From Artemisia argyi (Eukaryota > Streptophyta > Magnoliopsida > Asterales > Asteraceae): a stretch of 64,000 nt of DNA. The position numbers and the translations under genes are program-made. The notes below the pieces were generated by a model. It did no database searches. It was not told the origin of the DNA and worked only from the letters and a program-made list of their open reading frames with translations. Numbering within the stretch: the first letter of the stretch is position 1; every line of letters starts with the position of its first letter. Positions 43,872 through 55,640 of the stretch are shown one piece after another. Location: NCBI GenBank assembly GCA_030686995.1, contig CM060697.1, positions 99,834,147 to 99,898,146 on the forward strand. Reading direction: 5' to 3'.

Positions 43872-45222
43872 TGATGAGGCGAAAAATGATCCATTTTTAG
43901 AGGGTCATTTAAGCCCGAATCCGACTTTATTTGATCAAATATTGCCCTAAATCGTTCCTTTTGTGATTTTAGGTACTTGGAGAGTGAATTCTGGAAAAGA
44001 ATCCATTTTGGACGTTTTTGGAGCATAAAAGTGAAGAAAACGGCAAAGTATCAATTTTCCATGCTGGAAACACTAGGTGACGGCGTCAAGAGTTACACCC
44101 TGACAGCGTCAGACATCAAGAATAAAATACCGTAGGTGGTGACGGCGTCACATAGGCCGTCATAAGTAGATCAAGGCCGTCCGAGGAAGTATTTGGCGGC
44201 GAGGTGACGGCGTCACATGGTTGTCTTGACGCCGTCAGCCCAGTTTTCCTATATATAGTTTTCTAGTTTTTACATTAAAAAAAAAGAGAAGTTTTGGAGA
44301 AACCCTAAAGACGAATTTGGTGCAACTTTTACAGGTTTTTCAAGGGTTCCAAACCCTTGATACCTTGCATTGTAATTGAGATAAGTGTTCTTCTAATTCA
44401 ATCAATATGTCTATGTGTTGGTTGTTTATATCTTGTTCTTGTCTCAATTCAATCATGCTAGGCTAGATCTCTTTTGTGTTTGCTTAGATCTAATGAAACC
44501 TAGATATTGATTATGTGTTGATTACTTGTTTATTCTTGTTCTTGGATGAATGATTTTATATGTTAGGCTTAAGAAAACTGGCAGATCTCCAAATGGTAAC
44601 ATGCTTGAACGTCTTAAGAAACATGAACCGAGGCGTACTAGGTCTTTATTGGTTGTATTTAATGCATGAGCCACTGTTTACAATCCCTATAGTTGTGCTG
44701 GGTCATGGTGTAGGAGGAGATAAGAGCTCATAGAATTGGGGAGTTATGTATGCCACCCCATGAATGGTATTAAGGAATACGATCCGTCATCCATGCAATT
44801 ATAACAAGTAATTAATGCGTAAAAGATATCTAGGGAGTAATGAAGTCTAAGTAAACACATTTTCTCCAATTACTGCTCACAACATTAGTATAAATTAGTT
44901 TAATTTCATTTTTATTATTTTATTTTGATTGCATCTTAGCTTTGGGTTAGTTGAATAGCAACTAATTCTGCCCACTCTTTCAAAACCCGAGATTTTACTT
45001 GCTTTCATAAAAATATAAAAAGACAAAAAATAATCATCCCTCACCTTTAGAACTAGTAATTAGGCTTTCTAATCCTAGCGACACTATTCCTAAGCTGAAC
45101 GATCAATCCCCCGGTACTTGTCACTATACTATACTACAACGATCAGGTACACTGCCTGGTAGGGGTTGTAAGATTCTCGAGATCCCTCGAGAGGTAAAGC
45201 CTGTTGCGATTCCCACGCATCA
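43872..45222 (+). repeat. Copy B 3' LTR
   Basis: Matches 37613-38971 and ends ACGCATCA before the GCATG target copy. Differences include TGACAGCGTCA for TGACGGCGTCA near 44100 and a shorter A tract. Confidence 0.95.
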
Positions 45223-46149
45223 GCATGGCAACTTTCCATCTGATATCAATTTCTTCCAAAGCATCATCATCTATTTGCAAGACATCTTCTTGATAGGTTA
45301 CAGGTAGAGATGCTTATTAAGCAAAGAATGAACATAGAACATCATCTGAGGTGGGGGTTATTGATGGTGATGAAGTGGTAGTGACCATAGTTGTACATGG
45401 AACCTGAGTTTCAGTCACAGTACTTTGGACAGGATAATCAGTACCTTTATTGGAAGTACTGCTTCTGTTTTCAGAAGAGACAAAAGCAATGTTTTGGGGT
45501 TTTTGATGTGTACTTGAACCTGTAGTACCATTCATCTCATGCTCATACACCTTCAGATTGTTGTAGAGGTCATCAAAGTCCATTGTGTCCAGCCCTGGTT
45601 GTCCTCTGATCAAGTAGCAACTACATGCCATGCTGATGGCAAACTTCTCAAAAACTTCAAATTAGCATCTTCAACTGATGCCTCGGCATCATATAGTTCT
45701 AGCATACTTAGAAGATTTTGGAATCTTTCATAAGCAGAATCAAGACCTTCTCTTTCACCAACAGTGAAAGTTTCAAATTGTTGCTTTAGCAGGTTCCTGT
45801 GCATCTTCTTGGAAGCATCATTACCTCCAAATTTCTTCTTAATTGCAGCCCATAGTTGTTTTGCATCCTTGGCATCATGAAACTTCAATAAGTGACCATC
45901 AGGAATAGCAGAGAGCAGTATGTTGAGAGCTTTGTCTTGATTTCTTTTGGTAGGTGGTGTTGGTTGTCCAGGAATCTCCACTGGTTCTTCAATTTGCATA
46001 TTACCATTGACTATCACATCCCATAGTGCATGGTCTGTGATGGCAATGTACTGCCTCATCTTCATGGCTCGTAAGTCATATTCTCCCTTCTTAACAGTAG
46101 GAATTCTAACAACAGTGATTGATGGAGCAGGTGCAGCTTCTGTCGACAT
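45223..46149 (-). pseudogene. gag: Copia gag, amino-terminal part
   Basis: Starts MSTEAAPAPSITVVRIPTVK at 46149. Capsid-type blocks: MRQYIAITDHALWDVIVNGN, ALNILLSAIPDGHLLKFHDA, AKQLWAAIKKKFGGND, and FLRSLPSAWHVVAT. A one-base deletion near 45613 shifts the frame, which continues as IRGQPGLDTMDFDDLYNNLK. A TAA near 45317 follows, then the sequence DDDALEEIDIRWKVAM runs into the copy B insertion. Confidence 0.88.
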
Positions 46150-46213
46150 CTTGAAGGTTTTGTTGTAGAATCGGTTTAAAGGTTTTTCTTCTTAATCAGA
46201 GTTTCCAACACAA

Positions 46214-46226
46214 GTTCTGATACCAC
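46214..46226 (-). other. Primer-binding site of the copia element
   Basis: Read on the minus strand, TGGTATCAGAACT follows the 5' LTR after two bases. It fits the initiator tRNA-Met site (TGGTATCAGAGC) with one change. Confidence 0.75.
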
Positions 46227-46227
46227 T

Positions 46228-46747
46228 TGTTGGATCGATATACTCTGACCAAACTACTTTGTAGCTTGTAAAGATTTAATAATATTAAGTAAACTCAACA
46301 CTATTAATATTGAAACACTGTTTGACCTTGTAAAGTACGCGGAATCTACTAACACAAAGCTTAAGAAGAACTTTTATATTAAACCAAACTTGAACCTGCT
46401 TTGTTACACAGATTCACTAACAATCCCTAACTATTATCGACTTTGAACAACTCTAAAAACATATATCGACTAATACCTCTTAAGGCTCTTTATATAGATA
46501 ACCTTAAGTCGGTTTACATCTTGAACGACAAGTAATTATCCCTAACTAATTCTAGAATATTCGTTCAATGTTACACATTAATCCTTTAACTAATATTGCA
46601 CTTAAGTCCTTGTATCCTTCGAAGTATTTGAACAATCTTCATTAAACAACAATACTTTGACTTTTATCTTCAGCAGTACTTTGACTTTATTCTTCATACA
46701 GCAGTACTTTGACATACAGAAGTACCTTGATCTTTTATATCCCAACA
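46228..46747 (-). repeat. Copia 5' LTR (520 bp)
   Basis: Intact. Ends TGTTGGATCG and TATCCCAACA on the plus strand, TG...CA on the element strand. A TATA box CTATATAAAG is at 46488-46497 (minus). AGTAC-CTTTG motifs cluster at 46616-46735, upstream of it on the element strand, in the enhancer position. Confidence 0.95.
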
Positions 46748-46842
46748 CAGACATATAACATTGTTCAAAAGACAATAAAGTTAAACATAGAGTACAAACA
46801 TAGAATCCAAAAGACAATAAAGTGAATCATATTGTTCAAAGA

Positions 46843-47689
46843 TCAGTGGCTAACACATGAAGAACTTGGAATTGCATGCTCATCATATGTCTTATTCTTT
46901 TTAGTTGGCCTGTCAACATGAGGTTTATAAATGGGTGGTATTATTACTGTTGTAGACTCAATTCTTGGCCAGTATTTGCGGCTAGAACAACCATTGATCT
47001 TGAATGAGTACATGCGCGCCCATGTTTCTAGTATGTAAGCAGCATGAACCCACTCTTCAGGTATACCAACTCCTCTTCCATCCTCATTCATGTAGTTTAT
47101 TGTAGCCACATCATGTTTACATGGTATTCCAGTCAGCTCCCACTTCCTACAACCACACTCCTTCCTATCCATGTTAACAACACACTGATCCTCGTTAGGC
47201 ACATATACTTTATATAAAGAAGCTTCAATCCATTCAACAACGCAATCAGTAGCTTCTTTTTTTATTGCATCAAACATGGCTTTCACAGTAGGAGTAAGTT
47301 GTCCAACATTCTTTTCTATTATTTGTTGAACTACCACAATCCTCTTCATCAAGTACTCTCTGATATATTCAATTCAAGTGATGATGGTTCTATCTCTGAC
47401 ATCATTTAGCTGGCTATTGAACACCTCACATATGTTGTTTAAGAGTAGTCCACATAGGGCTTTTCCTGTTAAACAAATCACACATTATATATTACTATAT
47501 GATCAATTATCAGTATGCTTTTGTCCAGTGCCACTTAATGAATTACCTAAAAAATGTGATCTGCTCCATTGTTCAGCTGGAATCTTCAGCAACCAATCAT
47601 AAGCTGCAGAATTGTTACTCTTGAGATGATCCATCTTTTTGTTGAATTCAACAACAGTAGTCGCTCTTGCAGCCTTCCAAAGCATGCCT
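46843..47689 (-). pseudogene. MULE-2 transposase, carboxy-terminal part
   Basis: Left of the Tekay insertion. Reads MLWKAARATTVVEFNKKMDH, LLKIPAEQWSRSHFLG, then (47352-46843) KRIVVVQQIIEKNVGQLTPT and the SWIM finger CGCRKWELTGIPCKH (C-x-C-x9-C-x-H), followed by PEEWVHAAYILETWARMY. It is the same protein as the fragment at 58690-59600. Other breaks (a one-base loss at the insertion point, a TGA-TATATT region near 47360) predate or postdate the split. Confidence 0.85.
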
Positions 47690-47694
47690 TGTAA
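47690..47694. repeat. Left target duplication of the Tekay element (TGTAA)
   Basis: Identical to 58685-58689. It lies inside a transposase codon run, showing that the gene was cut by the insertion. Confidence 0.93.
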
Positions 47695-50600
47695 TGTCAC
47701 AACTCACCATTTCAGGTCATTTCCCGAACTTTGGAAAAACACTATTCATCAAACACTATTCATCAAAACACTATTCATCAGATTACTATTCATCATTTTT
47801 GGTGTCAGTTTGACATTCCGAGAAACATTCAGAAATTTTACTATTCACGGAACACTATTCACTGCGGGAAAAGATTTCATCATTCACGTGCATTACACAT
47901 TTCATCGTAAATTTAGTTTACGGGTATTCAAATTCGCGTAACCGTATTGGTTCAGGTGCGAATTCATGCATTATCAGTAATGACTTTTCATACGGACTGG
48001 AGATAGTCTGCATATCATCATAACAGCATTTTCATGTTATACCACTCTCAGGATTTTCAAATTTCTATATTCAGTACATTTAACGTTTTTACGTATAAGT
48101 ATTTATAGTAAACGTTAACACCCGGTTCATACACGACGAATATATCTAAATATTCCCACAATGGTCCCGACATATTTTTATATCCATTTTAACATCATAA
48201 AAGTTATAACATTCAGTTACCCAGTATTTTGGAAATTTATTTTATTTATAACGTACGCTTATGAATATAACGACGGTTTTCGTGAAAACTAAACAATAAT
48301 CACCCGATCACTCAGTAAATGTACCCAACATATTTTTAATATGTTTTTATCATTATTATGACTTTATTTCATCCCGGTAAACTTCGTGAACATTTATTTC
48401 TATTAAACCCGGTACCCGATTTTAACGAATAACACGTAATAACACTTAACGTTACACTAATTTTCCTAAATAAATACCAAGTACCCCTACCCCCCCCCCC
48501 CTGGCTCACCATAACCGGCCACATGAACACCCCTTAACCTTGTGCATTGATTTCCTAATATAAAACTAATAAACCTCTAAGTATATACTTTAACTAAAAA
48601 CCTAAAATCATAACATACACTTTTTAGTAAGAAAGAAAATCATCTCACCATTTCCTCTCTTCTACCTCACGACTTCACCATAAATCCATGATCAAGTGAT
48701 CTTTTTCCAAAAGTTAAAACACCAAAGTTGTTCCTTATACTTGCCTAATCAAGAATCAATCAAGAAAAACACAAGTAATCCAAGCATACTCATCATCTAA
48801 TCATCTCATTTTATCAAGTAAGTTATCAACTTTATTTTTACATGAATCATCTTATATTTACATGTATTTCATGAGTTCCATGCTAAAAACCATGTACAAC
48901 TAGCTATACCACCATTTATTTTGTCAAAAATGGAACATACAAACCCTAACTTTTTATTTATGAATTCCCTTGCTATAATAACTTGGTTAGGAGCCCATGG
49001 CACCCTAAGAAGGTGTATGGTAGGATTAGATTAGCTATGTGGTGATTACAAGAGGTTTGGTGATGTTAGAAATTAGTTATAAACCTTGAAAACTTGATTT
49101 GGAACATGTTTTAGACATGCTGTTCCATTTTGTGAAAACCTGGAAAATCAGTAAACACCAAGGGAACTTTGGCAAAATTTTTAGAAAATACTTTAAAAAA
49201 CGAATCCGTAGGCGAAAGAACGGATTAAAAAGAGTTTATAACGAAGAAGTTATGATTTTTGCAAGATTGTTGACGAAAAGTATTTTTCTGAAAAATGTTT
49301 GCTGTTGGACGTTTTTCATTGGACAAAAAGAGACTTTAGATGTAACCCGGAGGAGCCGAGCTTTCCAAAATATATTATTACATACTCAGACGTAACCGTG
49401 GACATAAAGAACAAGTAAAACGGACAAGTAACGACAAAGATATTCACGTTTGAATATCGGCTAAACCCATTTTTATTTGACAGCTTTTAATAAAAATTGG
49501 CACAAAAACTACGAAGTACTTTTATAAGCTAGAAATAATATTAATTACCAAATTTTATAACTAATGAAGTATTAGTTATTACAAGTATATTTTCATCATT
49601 TCAAGGCGATATTTCAAGGATTACAACCCGAGGATTTCAACACTAACATGGAAACATACGATATATATATAAGTATATATATATTACAACTAGCTTATTT
49701 TATTTTCTAATAGCAATATTTTTCCAAATTCTTGGATTATATACTTTTGATAACAACAAGTGTTTTTCAAAGAGTAGAGTGGTATAGGAAACATGTGCAT
49801 GGACATTCATAACATCATTTCATGATCTAAAGTAGATCGTTCATCATTCATATTAGGTTGCGGCTAGTGTGCGCGCCTTGTTTTTCAGCTCATTACATGT
49901 TCATGGTACCATCATATTGGGTTGCAGCAGCTAATTGTTCATTGGTGTTCATTTCATTTCATCACAGTTTCATCAGTTAAGGTGAGTTTTCATAGCCCCG
50001 TTTTCAATTCAACATTTTTGATTGTTTTCAAATCCCACGGGGGGAATACATTGCATCAATCATTTTAGTACGAGCCCAAGTATTCAAACATGTACATTGC
50101 TTAAGTTACCATGCCATGTGATAAGTCCCCTGTAACATCATGAACCGTTAATTTACCGTTAAGCGAGAGTGAGTGGATAGATCTATCGAGGGTGACGCCT
50201 CCATCCATGGTAGTGATTACCAACAGTAAGCGGATGCATGTCATGTCTTTTACATTTGAGTGTTTCGGCAGAACATTCAGGAGGGGCTTAGTTTCATCAA
50301 TCATAGCTTCGGTGTCATGAGCTTAAGGCTATTGTACAATTTTCATGAGATTTTTATCTTGCACTTTTACTTGTGGTGGCCGTACATCGTTACATTTTAC
50401 AAACCTATGGAATTCACCAACATTCGTGTTGACGTTTTAGCAATGTATTTCAGGTTATTAAGGTAGCTCATGTGACATGCATTTGGACCTTCATGGAGTC
50501 GCGGAGTCGACGCGTCTCATCATTATTTCATGCACTTATGTAAACATTTGATCTAGTAGGACTTGTTTTCATAAACTTGCAATACATTTTGGGGACCTCA

Positions 50601-50750
50601 TTTTGTAAACTCTGGATTATTTCAATGATCAAATGCAGTATTTTCCAAACGACACTTTAGGTCGTTCAATGTAACTGTAACTGTGGTGCTATGACAGACA
50701 CCCCCAGGTATTCCATTCCGCTGCAAGTCAGGTAAATTGGGGGTGTGACA
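47695..50750 (+). repeat. Tekay 5' LTR (3056 bp)
   Basis: Starts with three or four tandem CACTATTCATCAAA-like units (47735-47795). A C-rich run sits near 48493. A TATATATATAAGTATATATATAT tract lies near 49665, given here only in part as a possible TATA region. A 98-codon frame at 49099-49395 recurs exactly in the other LTR and has no known domain. Confidence 0.95.
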
Positions 50751-50752
50751 GA

Positions 50753-50765
50753 TTGGTATCAGAGC
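50753..50765 (+). other. Primer-binding site of the Tekay element
   Basis: TTGGTATCAGAGC begins two bases after the LTR and matches the initiator tRNA-Met site perfectly. Confidence 0.9.
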
Positions 50766-50949
50766 TAAGGTTATAGCGAACTAGGATGTATCTTGGACCC
50801 TAGACTATAACCACATCATCATAGCATCTCATCATTTCATCATAAGTGCATAATCATGATACATGTTGTTTCATACATACCCTGTGCGAGTTATTTATAC
50901 TCATATCCGTATATGTATATCATTTTATTGACCTGGTTCACAAGTGACA

Positions 50950-52433
50950 TGTCTTCAGATACTCACCCTGACATCTTTTTTTTATTGGATTCCGACATTG
51001 AAGATGCCTTGTCATCTTCCACTACCATTATACCACCAGTTACATTTACACCACCATTAGTACTATTGATTTGCCATAGGAACAGGGTTTTCCTATCATT
51101 CAGCCCGTACATAGAATGCCTTTTGGTAGTGTATTCAGAATTAATCTTAATGGACTTATTAGGATGCTTATTGCAAGGAAGATAGTGTGTTTTCTTTCCA
51201 TCACTAGTAGGGTACTTATTACTCAGGTACTATCACCACCATCAGTTACTTATTACACTATTGGCCTTCCCACAGTGTGTACTTTAGTTTTACCTTTTGG
51301 ATGTCGCGAGGTAGCGCGAAAGAGGGTAGTATTTCATTCACTAGTACCATCATTGTCATTTCCTTTTCCATTCCCACTTGCCATGAACTAGATGACATCT
51401 AGTAGATAATACCAATAACACGGACTCAACAGAAACATCCGCAGATTCTTCAGGAATGGTTCAGAACCTACATTATCTAAGATTTGATAGATGCGCAACT
51501 TCAGACACCACTTCAGGACTATCTCGACCTTATGATGCCACAAACCTGATTTCACACAGAGGGACACCAGGAAGTCCCTAGACCAGATTTATATCCTCAC
51601 TAGCTTTTACTATTATCCTAGCCACAGAAGGTGTAGGACATAGTCTAAAGAACTTGTTGTCTTTTGATTGTTGTACAAACAAATATATCAAGTGTGACTC
51701 GACTATGTAAGAAATGGTTGTGCTATTTGTGATACCGGTTCACGTAGACCGAAATTTTCATGTATTATATTCATGTGTTGTGAATATGATGGCTTTGATT
51801 AACTATATACCCTCATGGTCACTTATGATTTGATGAAGAGAGATCTAAGCAAACCACTTCAAACATGACGCAAGCTGCTGATGGTCAAGTCATTGCCAAA
51901 AACATAGCCACCGCCCTCACTAAGGAACTTACTCACCTGGAATTTATGGGGGACTCTCAAATGAAATTCGTATGTTGGTCATCGCATGGGAACCCGATAC
52001 CATGTCTGAAGCCATCAAAATGGCGATCGAGGCAAAGGAACTTATAGTTCACGCCGAGACATCAGGAAACAATAGTGACAATAAAAGGAAGTGGAACAAC
52101 AATCTAGGTTGCAATGCTGCTCAACAATCACCCAAAGGACAAGAAGTAAATAGAGCCTTTGCTGCAGAACCACATACAAAGAGAAGGTATATTGGAAAGT
52201 TACCTTACTACAACCTGTGTAATCAACATCACCGAGGTCATTGCAGTAAAACGTGTGGAGTGTGCAAGAAGCGTGGTCATTGGACTGAAGACTGTAGGAA
52301 ACTCACAAATCATAAAATCCCAGGGAGTTGCTTCAAATGTGGAAACTTTGGGTATTTCAAGAATGACTGCCCGGAGTTAAGGGACAAAGAAAATCAGGAA
52401 CTTGGAATCAAGATTGAATCGCTCGAGGAATAG
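50950..52433 (+). pseudogene. gag: Tekay gag remnant with zinc knuckles
   Basis: Broken into several frames. From 50950 SSDTHPDIFFLLDSDIEDA resembles the start; 51865-52433 carries the rest. A Cys/His cluster reads YYNLCNQHHRGHCSKTC, then a good knuckle CGVCKKRGHWTEDC, then CFKCGNFGYFKNDC in which the knuckle histidine is replaced by Tyr. The region between 51400 and 51850 has no open frame. Confidence 0.75.
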
Positions 52434-54660
52434 CGTGAGCTGTTGAAAGAGAACCGTCAAGATATTAGCAACATCAAGGATAACAACAATGCTTCAGCAG
52501 GAGGAGCTTTGTTTCAATATATAAACCGTAGTTCAAGCCCTTTAGGGTTGTATCTTTCCTTTTGTACTTACCGTTGGTACGATGACATGACCTAGTGGTA
52601 ATAAGCACTTTCCTATCCAATGTAATATCTATCTTTTGTTACCTAGGTGAAAATCATAACCATCGTTTACTCCATTTTCTATCCCAAGTGCTCAGACTTC
52701 AATCGTTTCGCAACATTTTAGCATTGTCTTATCAGGGATTAGGTTGATTTCGTTTTTGACGAATTAGTAGACTATTACCATTCGACAAGATTCACCCACG
52801 TATCCAATACACCATTCAAGCTATTTTACTATCATATGGGGAAATTGTTTTACAGAAAAATTTCTGAAGTAAGCTATTTTATTTCCATCCTATAAATTGA
52901 TTTTTCTGTCATTACACCAAGTATTTACTATTATTACGCGAGGCAATTTTTATGTTATTTGAAAGAAAACATCAGGATACCATTTTAATAACAATGCGTT
53001 CAACACCATCTAAAACTTTTGAGGAAAGTTATGATATTTTGACAAAAATCTAACATCGCATCATTAGTCCTTAATTATACATAGCCTGATCACCTATGTA
53101 AAATTCAGGAAGGATTATGCCATGAAGGAAATAATTACCTTTTCAAAGGATTGTTAATAACAATCTTCATTTGAAAGCTTTGTAAACAAAGGAACTCTTT
53201 CATAAACATCCCTTTTGCCGAACTATCCCTGGATACTTACCCTACCTGTCACTCACTTAGCCATTAAGTTGGATTTTCCCATTGACTTCCCTAGGAGAGA
53301 CTTTCCATATCAATTACATGCAGGATTCCTTTATACAATAAAAGCAATGAAAGGATTACAGAACTACTAACCAGAACTAGAAGTATATAGAGAGAGAATT
53401 CATAACTCAACAACAATCCTCAAATACTGCGAGACCATCCTAATCACCATCTCTGACTTAGTTGTCCAATGTCATTATTCAAGGGTACTAGCTATACTGA
53501 GCTATAGGATTGAACTCAATATAGATGTCCGCAGGACAACACAATAGAAATAAACCAAGCTTCTAATTGAGACTGCAGAGCATTTCATTTAAACATGGCC
53601 TCATTCATACATGAACTATCCTGCAGTAAGTTTTGACAAAGGACAATTGTTTGAATCAAGAATATCGATGTAGATTCCTCTAAGGCATTATGTCTCTAGA
53701 AATTTCAGATAACTTCACCTTCATACCAAGCAAGGGATCAAACCAGAACATATCTCCTCATCTATAGGGGAAAACAGAATAGACATTCATCGACACAACA
53801 TCAAGTGATACCTTCGTCTTGTCAATTACAACGAAAAAAAAAAAAATATATTTCAGGACTTAAGTTAGTCTAAATACCTATGCTTGTAGTTATGCCAGAT
53901 AACCACCAATAGACATTATACAACCTCAGGAACTAAGTGTTAGACATCTATGCATTTAAGCGAACATTTCCTATTCTACCATTTTATCCTTTTCAGTGTT
54001 TTCACTTTTAAATAAAGTTGATGCATTTACATAAATCACATACCTTGTGGAAAAATGATTTCTGAAATTCCTATTTTGAACAAGTGCGATCCTTTTTGGT
54101 CAAACTTTAGCAACACTATTGTACAATGAGAAATATACATAAACATCAAACTTTGGTAAGCAGTCTTAATCACAACATGTTTGAAAACAGTTCCTATTTC
54201 ATAACTAATGGATTTTGAATCATTAGGAAAAAAATATTACTTAGCAAATCATCTGCTCCATTTTCTAAATTCGTTTATTCAGAAAAGGATTTCAACTAAA
54301 ACTCACAATCGCGAGACAAATTTCCAGAACCAACTTCCCTACAACATCGCTTATGCATTTAGGATTTGTGACTTGACAATAAAGAATATTTGGAATATGT
54401 GATGAAGGAATTAGGAAGGACATCACAAATTAATCGCGAACTTCAGTAGTGGAGACCAAACCCACTAGGCAAAGAAAAACATATGTCTTATCATCCGTTG
54501 GAACAAAATACAAGGAATCAAATTGTTACCTATATTCTATCCCTTTCAGATAACGCCAAGTTCGGAGGACCGAACGTTGTGGAATTAGTCACAAAGGTTT
54601 ATTGTACCCATTTCAGTTATTCCTGTTAAGGAAACCGATTCACCTTGGACTTCAGGTAAT
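52434..54660 (+). other. Tekay interior, scrambled, no recognisable pol
   Basis: I find no protease motif, no YVDD box and no RNase H motif on either strand. Stops are dense. Short phrases near 54540-54620 may be worn pol, but I cannot assign them. Confidence 0.5.
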
Positions 54661-54900
54661 CATTTCAGAATTCCCTTCAGAAACCCATTTAGATGTGAAC
54701 ATCACCTATCACCCTCAGACCGATGGTCAAAGCGAGAACAATTCAAACATAGGAAAGTATACTCAGAGCATGAGTGATTGACCCTAGAAATGGTTGGACT
54801 AATCACTCAACATAAATCAAATTCATCTACAACAATAGTTATCACACCAACAGCGAGAAACTGGCAAAAGTTAGATTGGTACATAACACATATCATTTGG
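54661..54900 (+). pseudogene. Tekay integrase core remnant
   Basis: The sequence encoding DVNITYHPQTDGQSENNSN (about 54695-54750) is the last catalytic block of gypsy integrase, with E in SEN. A worn IYNNSYHT match follows near 54830. Stops and shifts surround it. Confidence 0.8.
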
Positions 54901-55440
54901 ATTGCGTATCCTGAATAACAAACCATTCAGATTCAAGTGGGAGAACAAACTAAGTTAAAAGCATTGCCTTGGATTGGCATGATACAAATTGGATAACAAG
55001 AAAGGTTGAACCTTTAGCACATTGGACCATTTAAGATTCATTTTAGAATCGACCAACTAGCATACAAACTTGAGTTCTGGCAGAATTCAGCAGTATATAT
55101 TACCAGTATCACATTTACAACATTAAGAAGCGCAGACCATCTATTGATGGGCCAAACTCAGAAAAAGCTCAACTCACAAGTCCAGTAGGCATTCACGAAA
55201 TAACCAAAAATTTTCTACAAGTCAAGAATCAGTTACAAGTTCAGTAAGTCGTAAACCATTAAAACTTGGAAAGTTACACCAATATACACTGGACCAATTA
55301 ATATTCTGACAGAGAAGGCATAGTGGCCGTCAGATTTGAACATTTCCAGAGAACAACAGGATTACACGAACATATTTCACATTTTCAGATCCCCAGAAAT
55401 GACTTTCAGATGAGTCACTCATGATTCCATTGGAAGGGAC

Positions 55441-55640
55441 CCAACCCAAATGACAATCTCAGACCTTGTAAGAGAACCAACAGAAATCATGGACCGTGTG
55501 GTCAAACAGTTGAAACAGAGTCGAATTCCTATCGTTAGAGTTCGCTGGAATTCTCGAACATCATCACCTTTTCACATTTATGTTTTCAGAAACCAACATA
55601 AACTGAACTTCGGGACGAAGTTCCTTTTAGAGGGGAAGAA
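55441..55640 (+). pseudogene. Tekay chromodomain remnant
   Basis: REPTEIMDRVVKQLKQSRIP followed by IVRVRWNSR is the chromodomain that targets these elements to chromatin marks. The usual Trp-Glu part is degraded. The end NFGTKFLLEG matches the normal carboxy terminus of this lineage. The start at 55450 is just the first ATG in the surviving open stretch. Confidence 0.85.
55629..55640 (+). other. Polypurine tract of the Tekay element
   Basis: AGAGGGGAAGAA-type purine run (within 55629-55640) directly before the 3' LTR. Confidence 0.8.

Larger units (their letters stand above)
37613..45222 (+). mobile_element. Gag-protease-only gypsy element, copy B
   Basis: LTRs at 37613-38971 and 43872-45222, flanked by a perfect GCATG duplication (37608-37612, 45223-45227) inside copia gag. 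Same design as copy A: tRNA-Asp-like primer site, one Gag-protease frame, long structured 3' region, no pol. The LTRs are shorter than in copy A (1359 and 1351 bp) and begin TGATGAGG instead of TGATAAGG, so it is a separate subfamily. The two LTRs differ mostly in the length of an A tract and a few bases, pointing to a recent insertion. Confidence 0.92.
18838..46747 (-). mobile_element. Ty1/copia element, SIRE/Maximus-like, interrupted twice
   Basis: Runs right to left. 5' LTR 46228-46747, primer site 46214-46226, gag 46149 to about 35700, pol 35695-32001, a third frame 30941-27978, polypurine tract 27085-27098, 3' LTR 27084-18838. The flanking 5-mers are TAGAC and CAGAC, a target duplication with one change. 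Without the two gypsy insertions it is about 12.5 kb, long for copia but normal for SIRE/Maximus types. Gag has CCHC knuckles and there is an extra gene after pol. Pol is broken by a TAA and a frameshift. Confidence 0.9.

Noticed and set aside
52434..54660. Possible intact Tekay pol
   Set aside because: Searched by eye for YVDD, DTG and RNase H motifs in all frames; none found.
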